Assembly (NCBI GenBank): GCA_043807765.1
Contig: JAZDFQ010000059.1
Coordinates: forward strand, 1 to 64,000
From: Stygiobacter sp043807765
GTDB taxonomy: Bacteria > Bacteroidota > Ignavibacteria > Ignavibacteriales > Melioribacteraceae
Direction: 5' to 3'
Length of the DNA: 64,000 nucleotides
Of the stretch, positions 33,599-41,568 are shown piece after piece. Position numbers and translations under genes: made by a program. Below the pieces are notes generated by a model that was given only the letters and a program-made list of their open reading frames with translations, was not told the origin of the DNA and made no database searches. Position 1 is the stretch's first letter. Every line of letters begins with the position of its first letter.

Positions 33599-34219
33599 TT
33601 AATCCCATTTTAGATATTTTGAATCACCAAGCAATTCTTGAATTCTGCGCTGAACAATTTCGTCTTTCTTTTGCTTGCGCACTTGAAGCGATTCTTTTAG
33701 TTCTTGTAAGCGTTTTTCTAAAATTTTTACTTCTTCTAGCTTTTGAACTTCTCTGATATCAAACAGTTTATTAAGAACACCTTGAAGTTCATATTTCAGT
33801 TTCTGCTGTTCGGGTTGTTCTGCATTTTTACATTTAAGAGTTAGCAATTCCATGTCGATTTCTAATTCTTTCTCTTTTTTATATTTTTCTGAAAATCCTC
33901 TAAGTCCAAATACTCCTTCTGCTTGAGCAAATCCTGTCGAAAAGACATTAGCATGAGAAGATAATCTTAGTAATTGTTGATATTTTTCTTTATTCAACTT
34001 TTTAATTTCTTCAAGCTTTGTTTTCAATTCGGACGTCAAATTTTTTAGAAGTTTTTCTTCTTCCTCTTTGGACAATTCTTTGCCTTGTAGTGTATACGCT
34101 TGCGCAAGTTCTTTGTACAAACTTTCTGTTTCTCCAAGTGAATAACCCGAGCTCTGCGGCAAAATCGTTTTGCCTCCAAACAACAATACAATCACTGATA
34201 AAAATATTTTCTTTTTCAT
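33599..34219 (-). CDS. Exported coiled-coil protein, third gene of the ECF sigma operon
   Basis: The 206-residue protein has a signal peptide (IFLSVIVLLFGGKTILPQS) and is otherwise charged and helical, with coiled-coil-forming segments (ELSKEEEEKLLKNLTSELK, VKILEKRLQELKESLQVR). It has no LTxxQ motif of Spy/CpxP, though position and shape resemble periplasmic stress chaperones or sensors behind an anti-sigma gene. The start lies 19 bases after the anti-sigma stop. I cannot name a family. Its likely role is in the envelope response governed by the sigma factor. Confidence 0.75.
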   Translation of the reverse strand: MKKKIFLSVIVLLFGGKTILPQSSGYSLGETESLYKELAQAYTLQGKELSKEEEEKLLKNLTSELKTKLEEIKKLNKEKYQQLLRLSSHANVFSTGFAQAEGVFGLRGFSEKYKKEKELEIDMELLTLKCKNAEQPEQQKLKYELQGVLNKLFDIREVQKLEEVKILEKRLQELKESLQVRKQKKDEIVQRRIQELLGDSKYLKWD

Positions 34220-34237
34220 TTTATCTCCTTTATTTGC

Positions 34238-34777
34238 TTAAAATTTATCTGCTTGCTTTTCGAGTAATTGAAGCCGTTCATCAATAGCCTTTAATTGATT
34301 GCTCCATTCATCATTATTTATGATCTCTATTCTTTCCTTCACGTTGTCAATCTGCGTATCTATCTTTGTTCCTTCCCAATCCAGTAATTCACTTGAAACG
34401 GTTTTAACCGGGTTTTGTCTTGGTGTTATTAATGAAACAACTATTGCAATAACAGCCAGCCCGCTGATTAGGGCAAACTTTGTTTTGATTGAGAATTCTT
34501 TATTCTTAAGCCAGATATGTTTTAGAGAGAACTTTCTGCTTTGCTTTATGGCATTACTTACTATCAGCTCAAATTTTGAGTCGAAAATATCTTCAGTCAA
34601 CTCTTCTCTACAAGTTTCCAATAGAGTGTTTTCACTTTGTATAAGCGAAGAACATTTTGTGCAATACGCAATATGATTATTCCAAAAGTCCATTCTTTCT
34701 TTAGGTAGACTTTGTTCCATGTAGAGCCAAGTCTCATTTTCAAAATCTTTGCAAATCAAATCTTTGGGATTAGTCAT
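34238..34777 (-). CDS. Anti-sigma factor with zinc-binding motif and one TM segment
   Basis: The 179-residue protein has a short N-terminal HIAYCTKC segment (H-x3-C-x2-C; ZAS-type zinc motif, residues about 34-41) that normally contacts an ECF sigma factor. A single transmembrane helix follows (FALISGLAVIAIVVSLI, about 100-120), then an extracytoplasmic helical region (DTQIDNVKERIEIINN). Its start overlaps the sigma gene's end by 8 bases, the usual arrangement for cognate pairs. The signal sensed is unknown. Confidence 0.85.
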   Translation of the reverse strand: MTNPKDLICKDFENETWLYMEQSLPKERMDFWNNHIAYCTKCSSLIQSENTLLETCREELTEDIFDSKFELIVSNAIKQSRKFSLKHIWLKNKEFSIKTKFALISGLAVIAIVVSLITPRQNPVKTVSSELLDWEGTKIDTQIDNVKERIEIINNDEWSNQLKAIDERLQLLEKQADKF

Positions 34778-35315
34778 TTTCTTGTCCTAATGCTCTTTTT
34801 ATTTTTTTTATCGAATAATTCATATGAGATAACACTGTGTTTATAGGTTCATTTGTTGCGGCCGAAATTTCTTTGAATGTCATTCCGCTGTAAATTCGCA
34901 GCAAAAAAACTTCTTTTTGTTTTGAAGAAAGATTATGAACAACTTTCTCGATCATTGCTTTGTTTTCTTTTTTTACCAATTCATGATGGGGATTACTATC
35001 GCTTCTTAACTCATCGGGCTCAAAATCAATAATTGCTTCATCCCGTTTTCGCTTTCTCAGATTATCCATTGCGGTATTGTGCGCAATTGCAAATAACCAG
35101 GATGAAAACTTTTGTTGTTCGTTATACTTTTTAATTCCTTTCCACGTTTTAATCAGCGTTTCTTGGAACAAGTCTTCCGCTTGAATTCTGTCGCTGCTCA
35201 ACTTAACCAGATAAGAAAACAATTGCCGCCGGTATATTTGTATTAGCGAACCGAAAGCCGAAGCATCACCGCTCCGACACTTATTTATGAAAATCTGTTC
35301 TTGAGTTGTGCTCAT
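34770..35315 (-). CDS. ECF sigma factor (sigma-70 region 2 and 4)
   Basis: The 181-residue protein has sigma region 2 (YRRQLFSYLVKLSSDRIQAEDLFQETLIKTW, about 25-70, including the conserved DxxQETF-like element). Region 4 lies at about 120-170 (LSSKQKEVFLLRIYSGMTFKEIS, with an HTH). It directs RNA polymerase to envelope-stress or similar promoters when its anti-sigma is inactivated. An inverted repeat GTAAAC / GTTTAC at 35337-35355 lies 22 bases upstream and may be an autoregulatory site. Confidence 0.92.
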   Translation of the reverse strand: MSTTQEQIFINKCRSGDASAFGSLIQIYRRQLFSYLVKLSSDRIQAEDLFQETLIKTWKGIKKYNEQQKFSSWLFAIAHNTAMDNLRKRKRDEAIIDFEPDELRSDSNPHHELVKKENKAMIEKVVHNLSSKQKEVFLLRIYSGMTFKEISAATNEPINTVLSHMNYSIKKIKRALGQEND

Positions 35316-35336
35316 AAAACTCTGTTTTCTAATACA

Positions 35337-35355
35337 GTAAACGAGACCGGTTTAC
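35337..35355. promoter_or_regulatory. Small inverted repeat upstream of the ECF sigma gene
   Basis: GTAAAC and GTTTAC are separated by seven bases (GAGACCG). It lies about 22 bases from the sigma gene start. Weakly supported; the rest of the 191-base gap to terC shows nothing recognisable. Confidence 0.3.
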
Positions 35356-35506
35356 TTTTATTGTGCTGTTTCTAAAATTATTTTAGCAACTTTTAGGGAT
35401 GTTCCTTTGTTGTACAATTATACATCATTGGGGTTGCATCAAATTAGGAAATTATTGTTATTACAACCGCTTATTTTTATAAACCGAATTAACTGGAGAA
35501 AATTTC

Positions 35507-36250
35507 ATGGATATGTTTTTAACCCCGGAAATGTGGATTGCTCTATTAACTTTAACCGCGCTCGAAATTGTTCTTGGTATAGATAATATTATTTTTATTT
35601 CCATTCTTGCCGGAAAACTTCCCCATGCCCAGCAAAAAAACGCTCGGCTTACCGGATTAGCTCTCGCAATGTTAACTCGCGTAGGGCTTTTATTTTCCCT
35701 TAGCTGGATTATGAAACTTACCCAGCCACTGTTTACAATTACCTCACAAGAAATTTCCGGGCGCGATATTATTCTAATTGCCGGCGGTTTGTTTTTGCTT
35801 GCAAAAAGCACTCACGAAATACACTCAAAGCTGGAAGGTGAAGAGGGCGGTTCTTCCAAGCGCGTTGATCCGTCTTTTATAGGAGTAATTATTCAAATCG
35901 CTTTGCTGGATATTGTGTTTTCTCTTGATTCGGTTATTACTGCAATCGGTATGGTTAGCAATTTAGGAATAATGATTGCTGCTGTTGTTATCGCAGTTGT
36001 TTTTATGATGTTCTTTTCCGGCTCAATAAGTGGTTTTGTAGAAAAACATCCAACAATAAAAATTTTGGCTCTAAGTTTTCTTTTATTGATTGGAGTTACT
36101 CTTATAGCAGAAGGATTCGATCAGCACATTTCAAAAGGATATATTTACTTCGCAATGGCGTTCTCGGTTTTTGTCGAAATGCTCAATTTGAAAATGCGCG
36201 GCAAATCGTCTCCGGTTAAACTTCACGAAGAATATGTTAAAGAAAAATAG
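35507..36250 (+). CDS. TerC-family integral membrane protein
   Basis: The 247-residue protein has about seven transmembrane helices and the TerC signatures GIDNIIFISILAGKLP near residue 25 and FSLDSVITAIGM near residue 145, with the conserved acidic residues within the membrane. TerC proteins help metallate exported proteins with manganese or handle metal efflux and tellurite. An AACTGGAGAA site lies before the ATG. I looked for a yybP-ykoY manganese riboswitch upstream and found none. Confidence 0.9.
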   Translation: MDMFLTPEMWIALLTLTALEIVLGIDNIIFISILAGKLPHAQQKNARLTGLALAMLTRVGLLFSLSWIMKLTQPLFTITSQEISGRDIILIAGGLFLLAKSTHEIHSKLEGEEGGSSKRVDPSFIGVIIQIALLDIVFSLDSVITAIGMVSNLGIMIAAVVIAVVFMMFFSGSISGFVEKHPTIKILALSFLLLIGVTLIAEGFDQHISKGYIYFAMAFSVFVEMLNLKMRGKSSPVKLHEEYVKEK

Positions 36251-36253
36251 AAT

Positions 36254-36784
36254 TTACTGACGAGGTTTCTTTAGTTCAAAACGGATTACACCCGGCTCGG
36301 AACCATCTCCGACGAAAGTGAATCCGTTTTTCTTTAATACACCTTGTGAAGGAACTCCCTCGGTAAGTGTCTCTGCAATTACCTTTTCAACATTAGGCTG
36401 ATCGAACGCCCAATTAATTAAGCCGGAAACAGCTTCTGATGCATATCCTTTTCGTTGTTGATTTTCCACTATTGAATAGCCGGTTTCAATTGTGTTGGTT
36501 TTATCCGGCTTTCCCTTGAAGCCAATATTTCCAATTGCTTTCCGCTTTACTCCATCAACAAGAATTATATACCACATTCCGTATTCCAGCGCAGCGGGAT
36601 TATTCTCGGCATAGTTTAAAAAGAATTCAGCAGAAGCTTCGTCGTTTAATGGCGGGGGCCAGTTATCCGGAACTTCGGCGTTGAGTAGTATTGATATCTC
36701 TTGTTTATTAAAAACTTCTGCTCGAGCTAATTCAAGATTTCCGCATACAAGTTCAAGTCTTTCCGTTTTTACAATTGTACTCAC
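36254..36784 (-). CDS. GNAT-family N-acetyltransferase
   Basis: The 176-residue protein (GTG start) resembles the RimJ/RimL type of acetyltransferase: AIGNIGFKGKPD, ETGYSIVENQQRKGYASEAVSG (acetyl-CoA binding, Q/RxxGY/xA) and VIAETLTEGVPSQGVLKKNGF at the C-terminus. The acceptor is unknown. It is adjacent to and in line with the NADPH oxidoreductase gene, 8 bases apart, and converges with terC with a 3-base gap. Confidence 0.88.
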   Translation of the reverse strand: MSTIVKTERLELVCGNLELARAEVFNKQEISILLNAEVPDNWPPPLNDEASAEFFLNYAENNPAALEYGMWYIILVDGVKRKAIGNIGFKGKPDKTNTIETGYSIVENQQRKGYASEAVSGLINWAFDQPNVEKVIAETLTEGVPSQGVLKKNGFTFVGDGSEPGVIRFELKKPRQ

Positions 36785-36792
36785 TTAGTTCC

Positions 36793-37452
36793 TTAGAAAA
36801 TAAGTTTATGATTATCTATGTTCTGTAAATATTGCTTATACTTTTCAAGTACAGTCTTTCGCTCCTCTTCGGTTATTCTTGCCGGGCTAAAACCAACATA
36901 CGGCGGAAGTGTCTGCATTCCAACAAAGTATAGCATTCCGTGATTTATATGATAAAGAATTGTCTCTAGGTTTCCATTTTTGCCGGTTGGTCCGTAAGCC
37001 GCTTCGGGTCCGCCGGTTGTTAGACAGCAAAAAGCCTTTTTGTTTTTGAACGATCCGGCATCGTATACTCCCTTTCCGGCTCCATACGAAAAACCCATTG
37101 CAAAAACTCTATCAACCCAGCCCTTAAGTATTGCCGGTAGAGAAAACCACCAGAGAGGAAAATTGAAAATCACCAAATCTGCATTAAGAAACTTTTCCAT
37201 TTCCAGCTTCACTTCATCAACAAACAAATTATTGTTGTAGGCGTTCACTTGTTCGAGCTGGTATTTAAAAAATTCTTTGTTGTTCACATCTGCAAAATCA
37301 TTTAATCCGCCAACCGGATTGAACTTCATCGAGTACAAATCAGAAACAACTACTTCGTCTCCTTGTTCAAGAAAGAAATCGGCAGCTTCGTTTTTTAATG
37401 CTGTGCAAAAAGATTTCTCTTCCGGGTGAGCGTGAATTATAAATACATTCAT
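36793..37452 (-). CDS. Flavodoxin-like NAD(P)H:quinone oxidoreductase
   Basis: The 219-residue protein has a flavodoxin-like fold: VFIIHAHPEEKSFC (FMN phosphate loop start), NADLVIFNFPLWWFSLPAILKGWVDRVF (the WW...PAILKGW signature of the MdaB/KefF/NQO group), and CLTTGGPEAAYGP. It reduces quinones or electrophiles with NAD(P)H in the cytoplasm. It is the first of a two-gene minus-strand unit with the acetyltransferase. Confidence 0.88.
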   Translation of the reverse strand: MNVFIIHAHPEEKSFCTALKNEAADFFLEQGDEVVVSDLYSMKFNPVGGLNDFADVNNKEFFKYQLEQVNAYNNNLFVDEVKLEMEKFLNADLVIFNFPLWWFSLPAILKGWVDRVFAMGFSYGAGKGVYDAGSFKNKKAFCCLTTGGPEAAYGPTGKNGNLETILYHINHGMLYFVGMQTLPPYVGFSPARITEEERKTVLEKYKQYLQNIDNHKLIF

Positions 37453-37517
37453 AATGATCTCTTTCTTATTTTGCGATTGAAAGGTAATCAGATTCTAATA
37501 CTATTCTATGAGGTAAT

Positions 37518-38957
37518 ATGAAATATTTCTTAATCGCACTACTTTTCTTTTCTTCCATAAACGCACAGGGTATTGAGCCAACTCAGCTGGATCAGCAAAT
37601 TATATCGTTCTCATTTAATGAAAATTTCAGTCAAGCCATAAAATTATCTCAAGAACAAATAAACAAGAATCCTAATTCACCCAAGTATTACTACTATATG
37701 ATCAATGCAAAGATACTTGAGTATTATCAAAAAGTAGCGGCACTCTCGCCGGAAAAACGGGACGAAGGAAGAAAAACTTTGAATGGCGAGATAATTAAAT
37801 ACTGCGAAAGTATTGTTGATAAATTTGAAGACTCTTCCCTAAATACCGAAAACAAATTTTACTTTTCCATTATATACGGATTTCTCGCCCGAGTTTACGG
37901 AGTTGATGGCTCTTGGTGGAGCGCCTTCAAAACGGGGCTAAAAGCAAAAGGATTGGCTGAAGAAGTAATTAAAGCTAGTCCCTATTTTTATGACGCATAT
38001 CTGGTTGTGGGAATGCTAAACTATTACTCCGATAGATTAAGCGGTGTTGCCGGATTTATCGCGGGCGTACTTGGTTTTTCCGGTGATAGAGAAAAAGGAC
38101 TAACACAACTACGGTTAGCTTACGAAAAAGGGTCAATCACATTTGGGCTCGCGGCTCAAACCCTAATTGAAGTTTACTCCAATTTGGAAGACAATGAAAC
38201 TGCCGCAATTCCAGTATATGAAAACTTTCTAAAAAGATTTCCGGAAAACAAAAGAACTCTAAATGCATATTGCCTAGAATTGTTAAGCGTTTGGGATCTT
38301 AAAAAAGTTGAATTTATTATCAAGAATGATAGACAGAATTTGGTTAGCGAATTTGTCCGTGCAAAATTCTATGATATGCGTGGCGAATCGGCACTCGCGA
38401 TTAAATTTGCCGAAGCGGCAATTGCAGAAGAAAAACACCAGCCACGTGGAGCCGCTGGCTCTTCCCGCTACATAGTAGTTTACAACGCTTGGCTAACCGG
38501 AGATAACGCCCGGGTTAAAAAACACTTATCTGAACTGAACGAAAGATCGCTGGAAAATTTTAATCTCTCTAGGAAATATGAAAAAGTAAGCAAGTGGCTT
38601 CACGAATTAACAGTTCAGATTGCCCTTGGAGAAAATCAAGCCGAATTTGAATCTTACGTTAAATCAGCTCCCAATTTCCTTTATGCTAAAGAACTCTCCG
38701 ATCAATACAATTTTTTGATGGGTTTATATTACTACAAAAACAACATATTGGATAAGGCTGAGTTATGGTTTAAAAAATCCGTTCCCTCTAATAACGAACG
38801 TGAGAGAAATACTGCTGTAAAATATCTTCTGGAAATTTATCTTATAAGCACTGTCGAAAAGTCCAAAGCAAAATATCTTGCAGATGTTATAGATGATATT
38901 GATAATGATCGATTGAGTTATAGGGCAAGAGATTTGGAGAAGAAGTACAATCTGTGA
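37518..38957 (+). CDS. Exported TPR-like helical repeat protein
   Basis: The 479-residue protein has a signal peptide (FLIALLFFSSINAQG) and an all-helical body with tetratricopeptide-like repeats: FSQAIKLSQEQINKNPNSPKYY, AIPVYENFLKRFPENKRTLNAY and NILDKAELWFKKSV. No enzymatic motif is visible. Such proteins scaffold envelope complexes; the partner is unknown. It stands alone, with its own leader of 60 bases. Confidence 0.78.
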   Translation: MKYFLIALLFFSSINAQGIEPTQLDQQIISFSFNENFSQAIKLSQEQINKNPNSPKYYYYMINAKILEYYQKVAALSPEKRDEGRKTLNGEIIKYCESIVDKFEDSSLNTENKFYFSIIYGFLARVYGVDGSWWSAFKTGLKAKGLAEEVIKASPYFYDAYLVVGMLNYYSDRLSGVAGFIAGVLGFSGDREKGLTQLRLAYEKGSITFGLAAQTLIEVYSNLEDNETAAIPVYENFLKRFPENKRTLNAYCLELLSVWDLKKVEFIIKNDRQNLVSEFVRAKFYDMRGESALAIKFAEAAIAEEKHQPRGAAGSSRYIVVYNAWLTGDNARVKKHLSELNERSLENFNLSRKYEKVSKWLHELTVQIALGENQAEFESYVKSAPNFLYAKELSDQYNFLMGLYYYKNNILDKAELWFKKSVPSNNERERNTAVKYLLEIYLISTVEKSKAKYLADVIDDIDNDRLSYRARDLEKKYNL

Positions 38958-38984
38958 TTATTTGACTAACTAGAGAAGAGAAAT

Positions 38985-39045
38985 ATGTCAATCCCACTAT
39001 CACAAGAGATTCTTCTCCCGCCGAGGCGGGATCAGAATGACAAAT
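38985..39045. repeat. Palindromic intergenic repeat with CCCGCCgaGGCGGG core
   Basis: Imperfect inverted repeat running from TGTCAATCCC to TCAGAATGACA around a core hairpin CCCGCC/GGCGGG near 39016-39030. The GAGATTCTTC and CAGAATGACA flanks resemble a widespread short repeat of Bacteroidota. It may also end transcription of the two convergent neighbours. Confidence 0.55.
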
Positions 39046-39052
39046 ACTACAA

Positions 39053-39424
39053 TTATTTATTAGAATGAAAGGCCACTCTGTTTCCTTCGCTATCAATAAA
39101 AGTTGCCATATAACCGATCTCTTCATTTACCAGTGTTTTTAGCATTATAACTTTACCACCCGCCGCTTCAATCTTCGAAAGTGGAATCGCTAAATCTGGA
39201 TTTGCATTAAGATAAATCATTGAGCCTTCCGCACTTGGAACACAAACATCTCCTTGAACAAGGGCTCCGCCAACTCCCTCTCCCTCCATTGGAAAGAAAG
39301 CCATCTCGTACCCACCCATGTTCATTTGGTACATGGAGTCGTAGCCCATTACTTCGTTATAAAATTTTATTGCACGCTGCATATCCGATACCGGAATTTC
39401 AAACCAGTTTAAAACATTTGCCAT
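39053..39424 (-). CDS. VOC/glyoxalase-family protein
   Basis: From ATG 39424 the protein has 123 residues; a longer in-frame start at 39460 adds 12 residues and is unlikely. It has a single vicinal-oxygen-chelate fold: ANVLNWFEIPVSDMQRAIKFYNEVMGY, GGYEMAFFPMEG and MATFIDSEGNRVAFHS. These bind a metal and act as isomerases, dioxygenases or binding proteins; the function here is not defined. The last residues lie at the edge of the intergenic repeat. Confidence 0.87.
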   Translation of the reverse strand: MANVLNWFEIPVSDMQRAIKFYNEVMGYDSMYQMNMGGYEMAFFPMEGEGVGGALVQGDVCVPSAEGSMIYLNANPDLAIPLSKIEAAGGKVIMLKTLVNEEIGYMATFIDSEGNRVAFHSNK

Positions 39425-39502
39425 AGTTAAGCCCTTCAATTTTGTTGTTGAGATGTACACTGATAACAGTTTTTTGAAAAGAGAAGTTCAGCAACAAAAC
39501 CG

Positions 39503-40120
39503 TTAACTCTTATTTCTCTTGAAAATGACAAACCGCTTTCCATATTCCATAGGCACTGTATGTTGGCCAATCGCAAGTCTTTTTAGAACACGATTGATTT
39601 GCGACGGATAAAGCAGAACATCCTTTTTGCCTATAAATCCGTTAGTAGTCTTTGAAGAATCGCACGAATATTTTATGGCTAGTTCACCAAAGTCACTTCC
39701 TTCGTCAAGCTTTTTTACTACCACTACAGCGCTATCGTAAGAATCGCATACAATCTGCGATAACATTAAACAGCAAGGATCCTCATACTGAATTTTGACT
39801 TTTTGAACAAACCAAATGCTCACCGGGTTATTCTCGAGCCTCGCGGGTTCGTACTTCCACTTTTTAATCGAGTTAATCGCGAGGGAATCCCAATCGGGCA
39901 ACCCGCTTCCACTTAAAAGAACAGCTTTAGCTACTCTTCCTTTTTCATCTACCAGCATTCTAATTACTAAACGAAATTCCGGATCAATTATTCTTTGGGG
40001 GATTTGAGGTAGTTCGGTCTGTTCTAAAAGGACTGGAAAGCTTGAATTTGTTTCTTCGACTTGATATGATGAACACCCCATTAATAAAACCGAGCAGAAC
40101 AAAACAACTATCTTTTTCAT
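39503..40120 (-). CDS. Lipoprotein fusing TonB_C and parvulin (PpiC) domains
   Basis: The 205-residue protein has a lipobox LLMGC (Cys16). A TonB C-terminal domain follows at about residues 45-115 (RLVIRMLVDEKGRVAKAVLLSG, AINSIKKWKYEPA). The last part (about 118-205) looks like a PpiC-type parvulin isomerase: VVKKLDEGSDFGELAIKYSCD, TNGFIGKKDV, MEYGKRFVIF, where the family has F/YGyHI at the end. TonB_C domains bind energy-transducing boxes; the parvulin module folds proteins. Fusing them on a lipoprotein is unusual. It stands alone. Confidence 0.8.
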   Translation of the reverse strand: MKKIVVLFCSVLLMGCSSYQVEETNSSFPVLLEQTELPQIPQRIIDPEFRLVIRMLVDEKGRVAKAVLLSGSGLPDWDSLAINSIKKWKYEPARLENNPVSIWFVQKVKIQYEDPCCLMLSQIVCDSYDSAVVVVKKLDEGSDFGELAIKYSCDSSKTTNGFIGKKDVLLYPSQINRVLKRLAIGQHTVPMEYGKRFVIFKRNKS

Positions 40121-40230
40121 AACGCACCCCTTTTTTTGAGTGATTAGAAAATAGTTTTGCTTTCTTATCTCTCTTATGGAGTTACCGTATATAAATATTT
40201 CCTACAGTGGAAATGTAAGTGGATTTTTTA

Positions 40231-40767
40231 TCAAATACGATTCATTTCGCTTCTATCGAAAGCTTTAAGAATATGCCTTCCCCTTGCCTTAATTGCGGGA
40301 GCCCCATTTATCATTTGTTTTTCAACTTCATCCCGGACACTTTTAATTAACTTTGGGTCTTTCAAAGCAAAATCGGCAAGGGTTTGCATACACATTACTT
40401 TCACAATTATGCTTTCTTGTTCATCAAGCCATTTGTAAAGTTGTGCGGAAGCAATCTTTGTTTCTTTTGGTGTGAGTTTTAGCAGTCCAAGCATTGAAGC
40501 GATGTGCCAGACCACTTCTTTTTGGTTAAACGCTTTTAGATTTTTAAGAATAATCGCTTTCCTTTTTTGAATATACTCCGGGAATTTGCGGGCGACTTTT
40601 TCCACCGCATCCGCACACCGTGCGCGAATTACTTTGTCTTCGTGAAAAATGCCGTTGAAAACCTCTTCGAACAATTCCGGATCGCTTGTAACAAGTTCAA
40701 CAACTTCGTTTGATTTGCCTATAGAGCGAAGATCGTTTCCTTTTAGTAAATCATAAATGGTAAGCAT
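40231..40767 (-). CDS. HEAT/ARM-like helical protein of unknown function
   Basis: The 178-residue protein is all helical with HEAT-like repeats (ADAVEKVARKFPEYIQKRKAI, VVWHIASMLGLLKLTPKETK, VKVMCMQTLADFALKDP). It is probably a protein-interaction module; I cannot name a family with certainty. It starts directly after the MOSC stop and is the last gene of a six-gene minus-strand unit, after which a small hairpin occurs at 40197-40214. Confidence 0.72.
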   Translation of the reverse strand: MLTIYDLLKGNDLRSIGKSNEVVELVTSDPELFEEVFNGIFHEDKVIRARCADAVEKVARKFPEYIQKRKAIILKNLKAFNQKEVVWHIASMLGLLKLTPKETKIASAQLYKWLDEQESIIVKVMCMQTLADFALKDPKLIKSVRDEVEKQMINGAPAIKARGRHILKAFDRSEMNRI

Positions 40768-41568
40768 TTATTTCTCAACAACTGTTATCTCATCGCCAAC
40801 TTTTATCTTTCCGCGTCCTTCGTGTAGCAGATTCATGCCAAAGTTAATTTTATTGCCAACAGTTCTATAAGAAGAAAGCGTCCTAAGAGGCTCATCAGAC
40901 TTTTGGGCAGTGTTCTGATCGATTGTTGTTACAACACATCTGCCGCAAGGTTTTACACCATAAAAGATTAATTCGCTGATAGTAAATTTTTTCATTTCAT
41001 CTTCTTCAAATGGCGCGCCTCCGGTAAAAACCAAATTCGGACGAAAGCGGTTTATTGGAATTTTTTCTTGGAGCTTAGCATTAAGATCATCAAGGGATGC
41101 TTGTCCGATTATTAAAAAGGGATAGCCGTCTGACAAACTTGTAATTTCATTATTAGCTGCGAAGCTTGTATCAACTAATCGTTTAGTTTCTTCCGGCATA
41201 AACACTAGCTTGCATTTAATGTTAAGGGCTTGACTAAACCATTCATCTGCAATTGTGTTCACTTGAAAGAGTTCTACTTTGTCATCCCAAACAACAGAAT
41301 CTACTTTTCTTCCGGTTAATTCATTAATTCCAACACTGAATTGATCGGTGTTCTTAATGTTTCGAAAAAATAAAGTGTCTTTGGAAAGATCAACTTTGAT
41401 TAACGCCATTTGCGGATGTGTTCTTTGTGTTAGGAACTTGCCGTTAAAATCGACCAGCATCCAGCGCCGGTCATATTTTAATCCCCTGTCTGTAACTTCC
41501 GCTTCTTTAACGGATATTCCACCTAATGACTTTATAGGATAAATAAAAATTTCGCTTAACTTTTTCAT
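40768..41568 (-). CDS. MOSC-domain protein with beta-barrel N-terminus
   Basis: From ATG 41568 the protein has 266 residues. The N-terminal MOSC_N part reads LSEIFIYPIKSLGGISVKEAEV and RGLKYDRRWMLVD; the C-terminal MOSC domain carries PCGRCVVTTIDQNTAQKS, with the Cys that ligates molybdenum in YcbX/mARC-type enzymes. These reduce N-hydroxylated compounds with a molybdenum cofactor. The start lies within the S9 peptidase stop (TGATG), indicating coupling. Confidence 0.88.
   Translation of the reverse strand: MKKLSEIFIYPIKSLGGISVKEAEVTDRGLKYDRRWMLVDFNGKFLTQRTHPQMALIKVDLSKDTLFFRNIKNTDQFSVGINELTGRKVDSVVWDDKVELFQVNTIADEWFSQALNIKCKLVFMPEETKRLVDTSFAANNEITSLSDGYPFLIIGQASLDDLNAKLQEKIPINRFRPNLVFTGGAPFEEDEMKKFTISELIFYGVKPCGRCVVTTIDQNTAQKSDEPLRTLSSYRTVGNKINFGMNLLHEGRGKIKVGDEITVVEK

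Noticed and set aside
35356..35506. yybP-ykoY manganese riboswitch upstream of the TerC gene
   Set aside because: The expected paired conserved loops are absent; only an AT-rich leader is visible.
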